This document shows, in pieces, positions 16,238 through 25,712 of a stretch of DNA of 39,888 nucleotides. The notes beneath the pieces are model-generated. The model saw only the letters and a program-made list of their open reading frames with translations. It had not been told where the DNA came from and searched no databases. A program made the translations under genes and the position numbers. Source of the DNA: Bacteroidota bacterium (GTDB lineage: Bacteria; Bacteroidota; Bacteroidia; Bacteroidales; Prolixibacteraceae); NCBI GenBank assembly GCA_030698405.1, contig JAUYMU010000104.1, positions 1-39,888 on the forward strand, in the 5' to 3' direction. How positions within the stretch are numbered: position 1 is the first letter of the stretch; every line of letters starts with the position of its first letter.

Positions 16238-17302
16238 ATGAAACTAAAATTAGCCATTCTTCCCGGCGACGGGATCGGTCCTGAGATTATCGATCAGGCC
16301 ATGAAAGTAGTAAAGGCGGTAGCCGCCAAATTTAACCACGAACTGGAATACGAATTCGCATTAACCGGTGCATGTGCCATTGATGAATTTGGCGCTCCGT
16401 ATCCCGATTCTACCCACGAACTGTGTATGCAGGCAGATGCCGTATTGTTTGGCGCCATTGGCGACCCGAAATACGACAACAATCCGAAAGCGACCGTTCG
16501 TCCTGAACAAGGTTTGCTGCTGATGCGTAAAAAACTGGGTTTGTATGCCAACATTCGCCCGGTAGTAACTTTCCCATCGTTGTTGCACAAGTCACCGCTT
16601 CGTCGCGAACTGATTGAAGGCGCTGACTTTGTGGCCATCCGCGAACTGACCGGAGGTATCTATTTTGGAGAAAAAGGCCGCAAAGATGATGGTAACACCG
16701 CATTTGACGTTTGTGTTTATACCCGCATGGAAGTGGAACGTATCCTGAAACTGGCTTACGAATATGCCATGAAACGCAACAAAAAACTGACAGTTGTCGA
16801 CAAAGCCAATGTATTGGAAAGTTCACGCCTGTGGAGAGAAATTGCACAGGAAATGGCGCCGACTTATCCTGAGGTAACAACAGAATACATGTTTGTGGAC
16901 AACGCCGCAATGCAGATCATTCAGTGGCCGAAAAACTTTGACGTAATGGTTACCGAAAACATGTTCGGCGATATCCTGACCGACGAAGCTTCGGTAATTA
17001 CCGGCTCGCTTGGATTATCTCCATCAGCTTCTATCGGAATTCATACATCGGTGTTCGAGCCTATTCACGGTTCGTATCCACAGGCTGCCTGTAAAAATAT
17101 TGCCAACCCGGTGGCAACCATTTTGTCGGCTGCCATGATGTTCGAATATGCTTTCGATCTTCAGGCTGAAGGCGCCATCATCCGCAAAGCAGTGGATGCT
17201 TCACTGGATGCCAAAGTGGTAACCATTGATATTGCCGAGGAAAAAGCATATTCTACTTCGGAAGTAGGCGACTGGATTGCCGACTGGGTGGCTAAAAACT
17301 AA
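16238..17302 (+). CDS. leuB: 3-isopropylmalate dehydrogenase LeuB
   Basis: NAD-dependent oxidative decarboxylase giving 2-oxoisocaproate, and 2-oxobutyrate from methylmalate in the citramalate route. The 354-aa protein shows GDGIGPEI at the N-terminus, [27 protein letters not shown] and the metal-site segment [20 protein letters not shown]. The NAD site [24 protein letters not shown] follows. Upstream in-frame codons from 16055 pass through repeat R7 and are not conserved-looking, so ATG 16238 at [14 protein letters not shown] is the start. It is the last gene of the operon, with a structured element and a possible terminator behind it. Confidence 0.95.
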   Translation: MKLKLAILPGDGIGPEIIDQAMKVVKAVAAKFNHELEYEFALTGACAIDEFGAPYPDSTHELCMQADAVLFGAIGDPKYDNNPKATVRPEQGLLLMRKKLGLYANIRPVVTFPSLLHKSPLRRELIEGADFVAIRELTGGIYFGEKGRKDDGNTAFDVCVYTRMEVERILKLAYEYAMKRNKKLTVVDKANVLESSRLWREIAQEMAPTYPEVTTEYMFVDNAAMQIIQWPKNFDVMVTENMFGDILTDEASVITGSLGLSPSASIGIHTSVFEPIHGSYPQAACKNIANPVATILSAAMMFEYAFDLQAEGAIIRKAVDASLDAKVVTIDIAEEKAYSTSEVGDWIADWVAKN

Positions 17303-17303
17303 G

Positions 17304-17358
17304 GGGTGTTGCGGTTTTTAACCGCAAATTTTCACGGCGATTAAAAATCGCCACACCC
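17304..17358. repeat. Three-way-junction palindromic element after leuB
   Basis: Outer arms GGGTGT (17304-17309) and ACACCC (17353-17358) enclose two perfect hairpins, TGCGGTT/AACCGCA (17310-17326) and GGCGATT/AATCGCC (17336-17352), each with a 3-base loop. It begins two bases after the leuB stop codon. Confidence 0.6.
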
Positions 17359-17374
17359 GAGGAATATTCAATTG

Positions 17375-17404
17375 AAAGGCTTTTCGTTTCGATGAAAGGC
17401 CTTT
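17375..17404. terminator. Possible bidirectional terminator between leuB and the DUF4249 gene
   Basis: AAAGGC (17375-17380) pairs with GCCTTT (17399-17404), with a partly paired interior (CTTTTCG...CGATGAAAG). It lies between two convergent genes and is flanked by T-rich and A-rich stretches. Pairing is imperfect. Confidence 0.4.
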
Positions 17405-17452
17405 AATTATATGAATGAATTTACGGAATTTTCATTTTATTAGACATAGTGT

Positions 17453-18271
17453 TTATTCAATACCAATCGTTTTCTTTTTAGATGTATGTGCTTTGAAATA
17501 TCCCAATGCCCCATTGTTTAAGTTCGATGTTGGATTGGCTGGCGTAGCGCTCGATTGATTGATGTTTTCGTTTAAGCCAAAGAAATAATTATACACCGCC
17601 TTGTCGATACATTGCAGATCGATCGTTACAACATCGCCTTTGTCGGCTTTTATCCTTAACGGAAGATGCGATGAACTGCCATTGAACCCAACATCGTTTC
17701 GTATAAAAATATCATCCACTAATGTATCATTTCGGGTAACCTCAAATTGGTAGTAATTTATAAAGTTTAAAGGATCAGTATAATGCGGGATAATTTGGAT
17801 GGTTGACGAACCATGATCACTTCCAGGTCTGCCGGAGCCACCTGGTCCGCCGCCGGAATAGGAGCCAGCCAGGGTTTCCTGTACCAGCGAATCAAGATTT
17901 ACATTTAAGGGTATGGTGGAGATGGCTTCAAAAATTTCGTTACCAATAACCACCTTCAATGTGTAAGTGTGTCCTTCAATTCCAGTCAAACCAGGCTTAA
18001 TGTAAATTCCGGCAGTCGATTCGTCAAGAGTATCTGTTTGATTCCCCTTATTATCGGTTATTGTAACCAAAGCCCCACTGATTGCCGGATTTGCAATCGT
18101 TTCATCAAAATTGAGCGTCTTACTGATTTTGACTTTTGATTCACCTGCTATGTTGCTTAAATTACCTTCGATCACATACCTTGGATTGCTTTGATTGAGA
18201 TCAATATCAATTACTTTTTCGCAACTGATTAAAAAAAGAAACGCAAATGGTATAATGCTATATTTTTTCAT
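17453..18271 (-). CDS. DUF4249-family lipoprotein
   Basis: A 272-aa protein with a lipoprotein signal peptide (FLFLISC lipobox, Cys about residue 16) and a DUF4249 body: VIDIDLN, YVIEGNLSN, then Ig-like strands. A Gly/Ser-rich linker lies at about 137-153 (SGGGPGGSGRPGS). Family members are typically encoded next to a TonB-dependent receptor and are thought to be surface or periplasmic lipoprotein partners. Here it directly follows the receptor gene (5-base gap). The ligand is unknown. Confidence 0.8.
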   Translation of the reverse strand: MKKYSIIPFAFLFLISCEKVIDIDLNQSNPRYVIEGNLSNIAGESKVKISKTLNFDETIANPAISGALVTITDNKGNQTDTLDESTAGIYIKPGLTGIEGHTYTLKVVIGNEIFEAISTIPLNVNLDSLVQETLAGSYSGGGPGGSGRPGSDHGSSTIQIIPHYTDPLNFINYYQFEVTRNDTLVDDIFIRNDVGFNGSSSHLPLRIKADKGDVVTIDLQCIDKAVYNYFFGLNENINQSSATPANPTSNLNNGALGYFKAHTSKKKTIGIE

Positions 18272-18276
18272 TTTTT

Positions 18277-20574
18277 CTATTTGAATTTAAAGTTCCAGGA
18301 AACTGAAGGTATCCATCTGAATAATGAAGTTTGAACTGCAACAGTTTTATTAGGATCTGTATCACTCTGCTCAAACGTAATGGTGTAGGGATTTTCGCGT
18401 CCATAAGCATTGTAAAGGCCAAACGACAATTCAGAATTAAAACGTTTCCGTTCTTTAAGTTTGAAGGTTGCACCCAAATCCAGCCGGTGATAGGCTGGCA
18501 TCCGGTAGCCATTGCGTTCGGTATAAAGCCAGGTGGTTTGTCCGGCCACTTCGTATTTTCCACTCGGGAAAGTTATCGCATTGCCTGTTTGATACACCCA
18601 AACTGCCGACACATTCCACCGTTTTGAAATATCATACATCGTCACCACAGATATATCGTGGGTACGATCCTGACGGGCAGCATACCATTGGTTCTGATTG
18701 ATTCCGTCAATCTGTTTTTCGGTTCTGGAAAGGGTGTAACCTACCCAGCCGGTAAGTTTTCCCTGGTTCTTTTTAAGCAATAATTCCAATCCGTAAGCCC
18801 TGCCTTTGCCGTACAGCAATTGTGTTTCGATAACAGGCGCCCGTTCGTCAGCATTGTCTTTATAGTCGATTTGGTTTTGCATTAATTTATAATACGTTTC
18901 AGCGCTAAACTCAAACATATTGTTGTTGAAATTATGGAAATAGCCTATCGATACCTGATCGCCAATTTCAGGCTTAATAATATTGGTGTTCATGATCCAT
19001 TTGTCAGTAGGATTGGTGGTTACGGAATTGGTAATAAGGTGTAGATTTTGTGTATTGCGTGTGTAAGCCGCTTTCAGCGAACTGTTTTCGTTCAATGTAT
19101 AGCTTAACGAAAAACGTGGCTCAAAATTCAGATAATTTTTTACCGGATTGTTTTGACTAATGGTGTCGGTGATATTTTTATCGTCGTCCAACACATAGTA
19201 ATCGCTTCCACCAAGTACAACAAAATTGCTTAGCCGAAGTCCGTAGTTGATTTTTATCCTTTTGGTTGCCTGCCAGTCGTTGGTGGCATACAGTGCCGAT
19301 TCTAATCCGTTTTTAGTCTGGAATGGGTCGTCGGTGCTTTCTGCGTTCGTAATTTGACCGGGAGTAATGGTATGGAAAATAACGTTATAGCCAAATTTCA
19401 ATTCATTTTTGGTATTGGGGAAGTATTGAAACTCTTGTTTTAAGTTCCAGTCACGAATTCTTGAAAGGATAGAAAATGGATTGACATTGTTTTGAATTTC
19501 AATGTTATAGTCGTAATTACTATAAATAAAAGAGGTGTTCGAAAACAACTTGCTGTTAAAGAGGTGGTTCCAGCGTGCAGTTGCGGTTGCATTTCCCCAA
19601 TCGATGCCAAAACGATTGTTTAAGCCCAATCGGTCCCTGCCAAAGTAGCCCGAAACAAAAAGCCGGTCTTTATCCGAAAAGCGGTAGTTGAATTTTGCAT
19701 TCAGATCATAAAAAGACAAATTGTTGTCCTTAAACTGATCGGTTAATTTCAGGAAAATATCGGCATAAGTTCTTCTGCCGCTGATCAGAAACGAAGATTT
19801 ACCTTTTTGTACAGGCCCTTCAATGTTTAGTTTGGAAGAAATTAAGCCAATGCCTCCGCTAACACCATAGTTTTGATTGTCACCTTCGTTCATTTTCACA
19901 TCAACTACCGAAGATATGCGTCCTCCAAATTGTGCAGGCGCTGTTCCTTTATACAGCGTTACATCTTTAATGGCATCGGAATTAAAAGTAGAAAAGAAGC
20001 CTAACAGATGAGACGCGTTATAGACCGGGGCATCATCCAGCAGAATGAGGTTCTGGTCAATTGAACCGCCCCGAACCGTAAATCCACTCTGACCGTCGCC
20101 ACCCGATTTAACACCCGGCAATAGTTGCATTGTTTTCAGTATATCCTTTTCGCCAAAAAGTACAGGTAATTTGCTGATGGCTGCCACATTAACTTTCTCG
20201 ACTCCCATTTTTGACTGGCTGATTTTTTCGTTTACTTTGCTTGCCGAAACAACCACCTCACCAATGTTGGTACTAACCTCTTCCAAACCGATATTGATGG
20301 TTTTATTTTCAGTCAGGCTTACATTAATGGTTTGCTCCTTGTAGCCAATAAAAGAATACACCAACTCGTAGCTTCCCTGCGGCAATGTAAGCGAGTAAAA
20401 TCCATATTCGTTACTTGCTGTGCCTCTGTTTGCATTATTCCTGACAATGGTAACTGCCCCAATCAGGGTTTCACCATTCTTTTTGTCGCTAAGATATCCG
20501 CTTATTGTATAAGATTGCGCCAGAAGTATTGAAGGTAAGATGAATAAGAAAAGAAGAAGTGCTATTAATTTCAT
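18277..20574 (-). CDS. TonB-dependent receptor with carboxypeptidase-regulatory-like N-domain
   Basis: Outer-membrane receptor of 765 aa counted from ATG 20574. It has a signal peptide (MKLIALLLFLFILPSILLAQ), a CarboxypepD-reg-like beta-sandwich (about 20-105), a plug domain (about 115-230, SGFTVRGGSIDQNLILLDDAPVYN and KGTAPAQFGGRISSVVDV) and a beta-barrel to the terminal strand SVSWNFKFK. There is no anti-sigma interaction domain and no SusD partner; the DUF4249 lipoprotein takes the partner position. The frame extends 30 codons upstream into the ATPase gene, but the signal peptide fixes the start. It shares the operon with an ABC efflux system; the substrate is unknown. Confidence 0.9.
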   Translation of the reverse strand: MKLIALLLFLFILPSILLAQSYTISGYLSDKKNGETLIGAVTIVRNNANRGTASNEYGFYSLTLPQGSYELVYSFIGYKEQTINVSLTENKTINIGLEEVSTNIGEVVVSASKVNEKISQSKMGVEKVNVAAISKLPVLFGEKDILKTMQLLPGVKSGGDGQSGFTVRGGSIDQNLILLDDAPVYNASHLLGFFSTFNSDAIKDVTLYKGTAPAQFGGRISSVVDVKMNEGDNQNYGVSGGIGLISSKLNIEGPVQKGKSSFLISGRRTYADIFLKLTDQFKDNNLSFYDLNAKFNYRFSDKDRLFVSGYFGRDRLGLNNRFGIDWGNATATARWNHLFNSKLFSNTSFIYSNYDYNIEIQNNVNPFSILSRIRDWNLKQEFQYFPNTKNELKFGYNVIFHTITPGQITNAESTDDPFQTKNGLESALYATNDWQATKRIKINYGLRLSNFVVLGGSDYYVLDDDKNITDTISQNNPVKNYLNFEPRFSLSYTLNENSSLKAAYTRNTQNLHLITNSVTTNPTDKWIMNTNIIKPEIGDQVSIGYFHNFNNNMFEFSAETYYKLMQNQIDYKDNADERAPVIETQLLYGKGRAYGLELLLKKNQGKLTGWVGYTLSRTEKQIDGINQNQWYAARQDRTHDISVVTMYDISKRWNVSAVWVYQTGNAITFPSGKYEVAGQTTWLYTERNGYRMPAYHRLDLGATFKLKERKRFNSELSFGLYNAYGRENPYTITFEQSDTDPNKTVAVQTSLFRWIPSVSWNFKFK

Positions 20575-20581
20575 ATTAAGG

Positions 20582-21280
20582 TTATATTTTCTTGTCATGA
20601 TTAATAATTTTACCATCTCCCATTTCGATATTCCTGTCTGATTTAGATGCAAAATCATTATCATGAGTTACAGCAATAATGGTTTGTCCGAACTCTTTCG
20701 ATAGTTGTTGAAATGTTTCGAGAACAATTTCCGTATTTTTACTGTCGAGGTTCCCGGTGGGCTCATCGCACATAATAATTTTAGGAGAATTGATTAATGC
20801 GCGTGCAATTGCAACCCGTTGTTGCTGCCCACCCGAAAGTTTTGCGGCTGGCTTTAGCGCCTGATCTTTTATGCCCAAAAGTTCCAGTTTTTGATAGGCC
20901 TGTTCTTCAACTTCTTCGTATGAGTATTTTCCTAATTTCAGGGCAGGAATCATTACATTTTTCAGGCAACTGAATTCGGGCAGCAGGTAGTGAAACTGAA
21001 ATACAAACCCGATATTTTGGTTGCGGATTGCTGCAAGCTGATCTTGTTTCTGACCTGTTATTTTTTGACCAGCAATAAACAATTCGCCTTCGTAAGCCGT
21101 GTCCATTGTAGAAAGAATATAAAGTAAAGTCGATTTACCACAGCCTGATTTGCCAATCATAGTAACAAATTCACTTTCAAAAACTTCAAACGAGATATCA
21201 TTTAAAGCTTTAAATTTTACGGGCTCGTAAAAATATTTGGCAATACGATTTGTTTTAAGAATAACTTGTTTTTCCATCAT
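20582..21280 (-). CDS. ABC transporter ATPase, LolD/MacB type
   Basis: A 232-aa ATPase with Walker [10 protein letters not shown], signature [15 protein letters not shown], Walker [14 protein letters not shown] and H-loop AVTHD. It belongs to the MacB/LolD/FtsE class that drives FtsX-fold permeases by mechanotransmission, not classical import. Its start overlaps the permease stop by 4 bases (ATGA), which suggests translational coupling. It works with the permease encoded just upstream. Confidence 0.93.
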   Translation of the reverse strand: MMEKQVILKTNRIAKYFYEPVKFKALNDISFEVFESEFVTMIGKSGCGKSTLLYILSTMDTAYEGELFIAGQKITGQKQDQLAAIRNQNIGFVFQFHYLLPEFSCLKNVMIPALKLGKYSYEEVEEQAYQKLELLGIKDQALKPAAKLSGGQQQRVAIARALINSPKIIMCDEPTGNLDSKNTEIVLETFQQLSKEFGQTIIAVTHDNDFASKSDRNIEMGDGKIINHDKKI

Positions 21281-22512
21281 TTTCTAAATATTTCAATGGG
21301 ATCGATCTTCGCCGCGTTGAGAGCTGGGATATAGCCTGCGCCCAGGGTCACGAGCATACCAATAATAGCGCCGGCAATAAAAATTGATAACTCAAATCCA
21401 ATGGGGAAATACTCCCGGTCGCCACCGATATAAATTCCGCTGACTACCTTTATTAATCCGGCTGCCAACAGCAATCCGATTAATGTTCCAATAAAACCCA
21501 TGATTAAAGTTTCTTTGATAAATATATTTATTACATCTTTTCCTGAGAATCCTGTTGCTTTAAGAATTGCAATGTCATTTAGTTTCTCCTTTATCGTCAT
21601 GTTAATAATATTATAAATTCCAAAAGCTGCTACCAATAATATTGCCAGCGAAATTGCCCCAAACATTACCCCCCTGGTTTTCTTACTCGACATGGTTTGT
21701 TCATTGGCTGCCTGCCAGTCTTCCACCTTATAAATTGTGAGGGTTTTCAGCCTTTTTGAAAACACAGGCGCTTCGTTTGGATCCTTAATATTAACTAAGA
21801 TATCAGTTACATAACTGGAACTTTGATGAAGCAGTTGCTGTGACACCGCCAGGTTTACGTATGATTTTGTCAGATCGATGTTCGAATTGCTGGTTTTAAA
21901 TATCCCTTCAACCTTCATCACCTTAACAACTCCAACCGAAGAGGTTACATTAATATTGTCATGCAATTGAATGTTTAACTTTTTTGCAATTCCTACACCA
22001 ATTAATATTCCGTTTGGAGTGGCCACAAGATTTCGCACATCGCCAGCCAACATGGTCGATTGAATATTGAACATTGCATTGGCTTCCAGGATATTTACAC
22101 CAGAAGCGATTCCGTTTATCTGAGATGTGCCATTGTTGTAAAAAAGATTAACCGACACTTGTGGGGCAACAGTTACCACATCTTCCTGTTTGATTAAATC
22201 GGCCATTATTTTTTCCGGATTAATCAGGGCATTAGACAGATTAGTGATTTTTGGATTGACAATCACTGCCGTGTAGCCTGAATTACTCTGAGGAATCAGC
22301 GGCTGGCTTAATATATCATCTTTGTAAATCCGTAAATGTGGTGCAGCTTTGAATAAAGCTTCATCGGAATAGCGATTGAAGCCAACCACCAACGAAATCA
22401 TAAAAATAAATATTCCTATCCCCACAGTTACACCCATTGCAGCAATCAATGTTTGCTTTTTACGTGTAAGTAAATGGGTTAAGGCAATATCCGAATTTAC
22501 ATTTAGTTTCAT
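21277..22512 (-). CDS. FtsX/MacB-type ABC transporter permease
   Basis: A 411-aa permease with one N-terminal membrane helix (about 25-47), a large periplasmic MacB-like core domain (about 50-275) and three C-terminal helices (about 285-310, 330-355, 375-400). The conserved IDPIEIFRK-like end seen in the family is present ([12 protein letters not shown]). With the ATPase, adaptor and TolC it would form a tripartite exporter of the MacAB-TolC kind. Four-base overlaps join it to both neighbours. Confidence 0.9.
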   Translation of the reverse strand: MKLNVNSDIALTHLLTRKKQTLIAAMGVTVGIGIFIFMISLVVGFNRYSDEALFKAAPHLRIYKDDILSQPLIPQSNSGYTAVIVNPKITNLSNALINPEKIMADLIKQEDVVTVAPQVSVNLFYNNGTSQINGIASGVNILEANAMFNIQSTMLAGDVRNLVATPNGILIGVGIAKKLNIQLHDNINVTSSVGVVKVMKVEGIFKTSNSNIDLTKSYVNLAVSQQLLHQSSSYVTDILVNIKDPNEAPVFSKRLKTLTIYKVEDWQAANEQTMSSKKTRGVMFGAISLAILLVAAFGIYNIINMTIKEKLNDIAILKATGFSGKDVINIFIKETLIMGFIGTLIGLLLAAGLIKVVSGIYIGGDREYFPIGFELSIFIAGAIIGMLVTLGAGYIPALNAAKIDPIEIFRK

Positions 22513-23609
22513 TTTGTTTTGTCCGTTATAATTATTGAATTCTCATCTAAGCCTTTTACTATTTCGACCCAATCATTCGAAATAAAACCAGTTTCAACCG
22601 TTATTCCATCTAAGCCCTTGACTTTTACTTTATTGCCATACCCGAGGTAACTACGAGGAATAACCAACACATTCTTTTTGTTTCCGATGATGATATTTCC
22701 CTGAAGCTGGGTGCCTGATATCTTAAAATCAAGCGCATCTACAAATTCCACTTTGCAATAAAATGATTGCGATTGCTGGTCGAATGCCGGATATATTTCG
22801 GTTACCATTCCATTGTAGTTTTTTTGCAACTGAGTGTTCAGTTGAATGATTGCAGGCTGTTGCAGTTTTATTTTAGAAATATTGCTTTCGTCAACACTCA
22901 ATAAAGCATATAACTTTTCAGGACTTCCTATTACCGCAATGATATCGCCTTTTCGAACATAATCGCCCAGTTCTTTTTTCACTTCATATACCTTTCCGCC
23001 AATAACTGCTTTAATTTCGTTGAAATTTTTGGAAACATTATTCGCGTCTTTTTGCGATTTCTGTATAATTATTTGTTGATCTGCCTGTTGCTGAAGCAAT
23101 TTGTAATTCTCCTGAAGCGACAAAAGACTCGTTCTTGAATTTTCTAAACCAAGTACTGCATTTTCGTATTCTAATTTCGAAACACTGTTTGTCTCAAAAA
23201 GTCTTTTGTACCGTTCTGCCTGTTTTTCGTCCTGACTAAGTTTTTGAATGGCAAGTTCAAGATTGATTTTCGCCTGTTTTAACACCGGTGCATTGGGACT
23301 CGCATTACTATATGCGATGTCTAATAATTCGTTTGAACTTTTGGCATTTATGCTGCTTTGTTCGTTATCTACTATGGCCAAAAGCTGATTTGAACTGACG
23401 ATATCGCCCTCTTTAAACTTCATTTCTATGATATATCCATCCGATAACGAGGTTAAATTATATTGACTGTCAGGCACAAGGACACCCGAAGCGAAAACAG
23501 TTTCAGTAATATCCTTTCTTTCGGGTTTCGTTTCGGTTGTTTTTTTTCCACAAGAGCCTAATAATACCATGCTCAGAAAAAGCAAAGTAATTTTTGTTGA
23601 ATTCTTCAT
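22509..23609 (-). CDS. Periplasmic adaptor lipoprotein of the ABC exporter (HlyD/MacA-like)
   Basis: A 366-aa protein with a lipobox (LLGSC, Cys about 20), a barrel/lipoyl half (GDIVSSNQLLAIVDNEQ near 75-90), a long alpha-helical hairpin (about 105-190, rich in Gln/Lys), the second lipoyl half (GGKVYEVKKELGDYVRKGDIIAVIG) and a beta-barrel C-terminal part. It would link the FtsX-type permease to TolC. It overlaps its neighbours by 4 bases on each side. Confidence 0.88.
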   Translation of the reverse strand: MKNSTKITLLFLSMVLLGSCGKKTTETKPERKDITETVFASGVLVPDSQYNLTSLSDGYIIEMKFKEGDIVSSNQLLAIVDNEQSSINAKSSNELLDIAYSNASPNAPVLKQAKINLELAIQKLSQDEKQAERYKRLFETNSVSKLEYENAVLGLENSRTSLLSLQENYKLLQQQADQQIIIQKSQKDANNVSKNFNEIKAVIGGKVYEVKKELGDYVRKGDIIAVIGSPEKLYALLSVDESNISKIKLQQPAIIQLNTQLQKNYNGMVTEIYPAFDQQSQSFYCKVEFVDALDFKISGTQLQGNIIIGNKKNVLVIPRSYLGYGNKVKVKGLDGITVETGFISNDWVEIVKGLDENSIIITDKTK

Positions 23610-24922
23610 TTTATCGAGTTGTTTATTTTAATTTTTGATTCGGTATAAAGCATGTTTGCCAATGAATTGCTGTAGTTTAACCGACTAACGAGCATGTCGT
23701 TAAAAGAAACCAGCAACCTGTCGGAAGGAAGAATGGACGCTTTAAACTGGTTTAATGCCATACGATAGTTTTCTTCTTTCAGCAAAAATATTTGCTTTGT
23801 TGTACGAAACTGAGAAAATGCTTTTTCGTAGTCTAAATTCATTTGAGCATTGGTGATGTTTTCCTGAAGTTTAGTATGTTCAGCATTTTGCAAGGCAATC
23901 GTTTTATTGATATCCGAGCTTTTTGATAGCGTAAACCTGTTGATATCCGGGAAAGGCAAACTAATTCTTAGCCCGAAGTACTGTGAGTTTCTCCAATTTA
24001 CATTGTTGTCGAAAAACATATTCTTACTATTCTGCTGCCAGGCATCATAAGCAACCAACGAAACCGTTGGATACTGCGACAAGCGGTTGGTACTTAAATC
24101 GGCTTTTGATTGTTCAACTTTCAGGAGCGCTGATTGGTACTGCAATTGATTACTGGCTTGCATGCCAATGCTAAATTGCTGACTATAGTTTAACTTGTCG
24201 GTAATAACAACATGATCCGTTTCAGGTATATCGCACACTATTTTCAGTGCATAATATTGCTGGGTTAGCCCAATTTTCAATTGTTCCAACTTATCGGCCA
24301 GGGAAATTTGGTTAATCATAGCATCATTTAAATCCTGTTGACGAACAATTCCTTCGCTATACTTATTTTGCATGATCATTTGCAGCGTGTCGGCTGTCAA
24401 AAGATTTTGTTGGGTGATCTCAATTTGTTCGTTCAGGGAAATAATATTGAAATAACCCGCTGAAATAGATTCAAAAATCAATTTCCTGACGATTAGATTA
24501 TTTACATCAGTAAGTTCCGAATTGATATTTGCACTTTTTAGCTTAGCCCAACTTGCAGGATTAATAATATCAATTTGAGGCGCGATATTCAAATTGCCCA
24601 TGTATTGCTGACCCGTTGTTACTTCTTTAAAAGTTCCGGGCGTGCCGCCAAAAGCTTCGGCAGGCAAATAGGTTACCGGTAATTGGATGTTGTCAATCAG
24701 TGAAAATGATGTCAGAACTTTAAAATTCACAATCCCAGCTTGTGCCGAAATTTTTTGCCATTTTGCCAACAGAACCTGCTGTTTACCGGTTTTAATGGAA
24801 ATGCTGTGGTTTTCGGCATATTTAAAAAGAGAATCAATATTGTTAAACCTTAATTCGGTTTGGGCATTTACAAACTGACTGAAGAAAAACAAACTGAAGA
24901 TGATTAATACAAAATGCTTCAT
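23606..24922 (-). CDS. TolC-family outer membrane efflux protein (ABC system)
   Basis: A 438-aa protein with a signal peptide (about 1-20, ending NAQ) and two coiled-coil-rich TolC halves. Segments such as IISLNEQIEITQQNLLTADTLQ and FSQFRTTKQIFLLKEENYRMALNQF form the family helices. It is the first gene of the ABC exporter / TonB-receptor operon. A short palindrome lies 30 bases upstream of its start. Confidence 0.88.
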   Translation of the reverse strand: MKHFVLIIFSLFFFSQFVNAQTELRFNNIDSLFKYAENHSISIKTGKQQVLLAKWQKISAQAGIVNFKVLTSFSLIDNIQLPVTYLPAEAFGGTPGTFKEVTTGQQYMGNLNIAPQIDIINPASWAKLKSANINSELTDVNNLIVRKLIFESISAGYFNIISLNEQIEITQQNLLTADTLQMIMQNKYSEGIVRQQDLNDAMINQISLADKLEQLKIGLTQQYYALKIVCDIPETDHVVITDKLNYSQQFSIGMQASNQLQYQSALLKVEQSKADLSTNRLSQYPTVSLVAYDAWQQNSKNMFFDNNVNWRNSQYFGLRISLPFPDINRFTLSKSSDINKTIALQNAEHTKLQENITNAQMNLDYEKAFSQFRTTKQIFLLKEENYRMALNQFKASILPSDRLLVSFNDMLVSRLNYSNSLANMLYTESKIKINNSIK

Positions 24923-24951
24923 TCGATTTTTGTTAATGTATAATATTTACT

Positions 24952-24965
24952 GATAAATATTTATC
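24952..24965. promoter_or_regulatory. Palindrome GATAAATATTTATC upstream of the ABC exporter operon
   Basis: A perfect 14-bp palindrome begins 30 bases before the TolC ATG, among other TAAATATT-like words. It could be a repressor operator, but no consensus promoter was found around it and AT-rich palindromes arise easily. Confidence 0.3.
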
Positions 24966-25029
24966 TATTACTAATATTTTGCTTACTTTAAGCGGCTATT
25001 ACTTATTTTCCTGCTACTTTTTTCTGATG

Positions 25030-25704
25030 TCAGCCTAACAGATTCCTCTTCTTCAAAAACCGAATGGTTAGATAACTGACGAGCAATATTCCCCCAATAA
25101 TTAAGAAGTAAATGAAGCTGATGTGTTTTTGATACAACAACAGAAGCAGCAATCCGCCAAGATAGAGATAGAAAGAGTTATACTCTTTTCGGATCACCTT
25201 TTTCAAATTGAATTCCTGACCTTTGAATGCTTCTTTGATTTTTGTGAAATCAGGAATAATTGCATTGACATTCTTCTTGTAAAGTTTATATTCTTCTCCG
25301 AATTTATTTTCCAGAAATGATTGTTCAGCCAAAATAATTGCAGCGTACAAAAAAATAAAAATGGGAATTGTCACGAAAACAAAGAGCGCCGAATTTGCAA
25401 AAATACCGATTCCCAGCAGTATCAATATATTACCAAAGTACATGGGGTTTCTGCAAATGCTATATATGCCCGAAGTAACAAGTTTGTCAGCATAAATTTG
25501 CCTGTAAAGTCCACCCCGGACGATATACTCTAACCCAATTGTAATACCACGGGACATTACTCCAAATAAAAATATTGCCAGGCCCAGCCCAATTTGAATA
25601 CTCAAATCATCGGTAAGGGCAAACGAAGGAATGAACAACGTTGTATAAAAAAGAGCGAAAAACCAATTGCGGTTGTGAAAAACCCAATTCCCAAATTTGA
25701 CCAT
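25030..25704 (-). CDS. ICMT/PEMT-like integral membrane methyltransferase
   Basis: A 224-aa membrane protein with about five to six hydrophobic helices. The isoprenylcysteine carboxyl methyltransferase-type C-terminal motif is present: CRNPMYFGNILILLGIG (about 85-101), then AEQSFLENKFGEEYKLYKKNV (about 128-148), the SAM-binding region of ICMT and phospholipid N-methyltransferases. Bacteria usually lack prenylated proteins, so the acceptor is probably a lipid or small molecule; this is inference. The last ~35 residues add two more hydrophobic stretches. It is 8 bases downstream of the CmoA-like gene. Confidence 0.82.
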   Translation of the reverse strand: MVKFGNWVFHNRNWFFALFYTTLFIPSFALTDDLSIQIGLGLAIFLFGVMSRGITIGLEYIVRGGLYRQIYADKLVTSGIYSICRNPMYFGNILILLGIGIFANSALFVFVTIPIFIFLYAAIILAEQSFLENKFGEEYKLYKKNVNAIIPDFTKIKEAFKGQEFNLKKVIRKEYNSFYLYLGGLLLLLLYQKHISFIYFLIIGGILLVSYLTIRFLKKRNLLG

Positions 25705-25712
25705 AACTCAGA

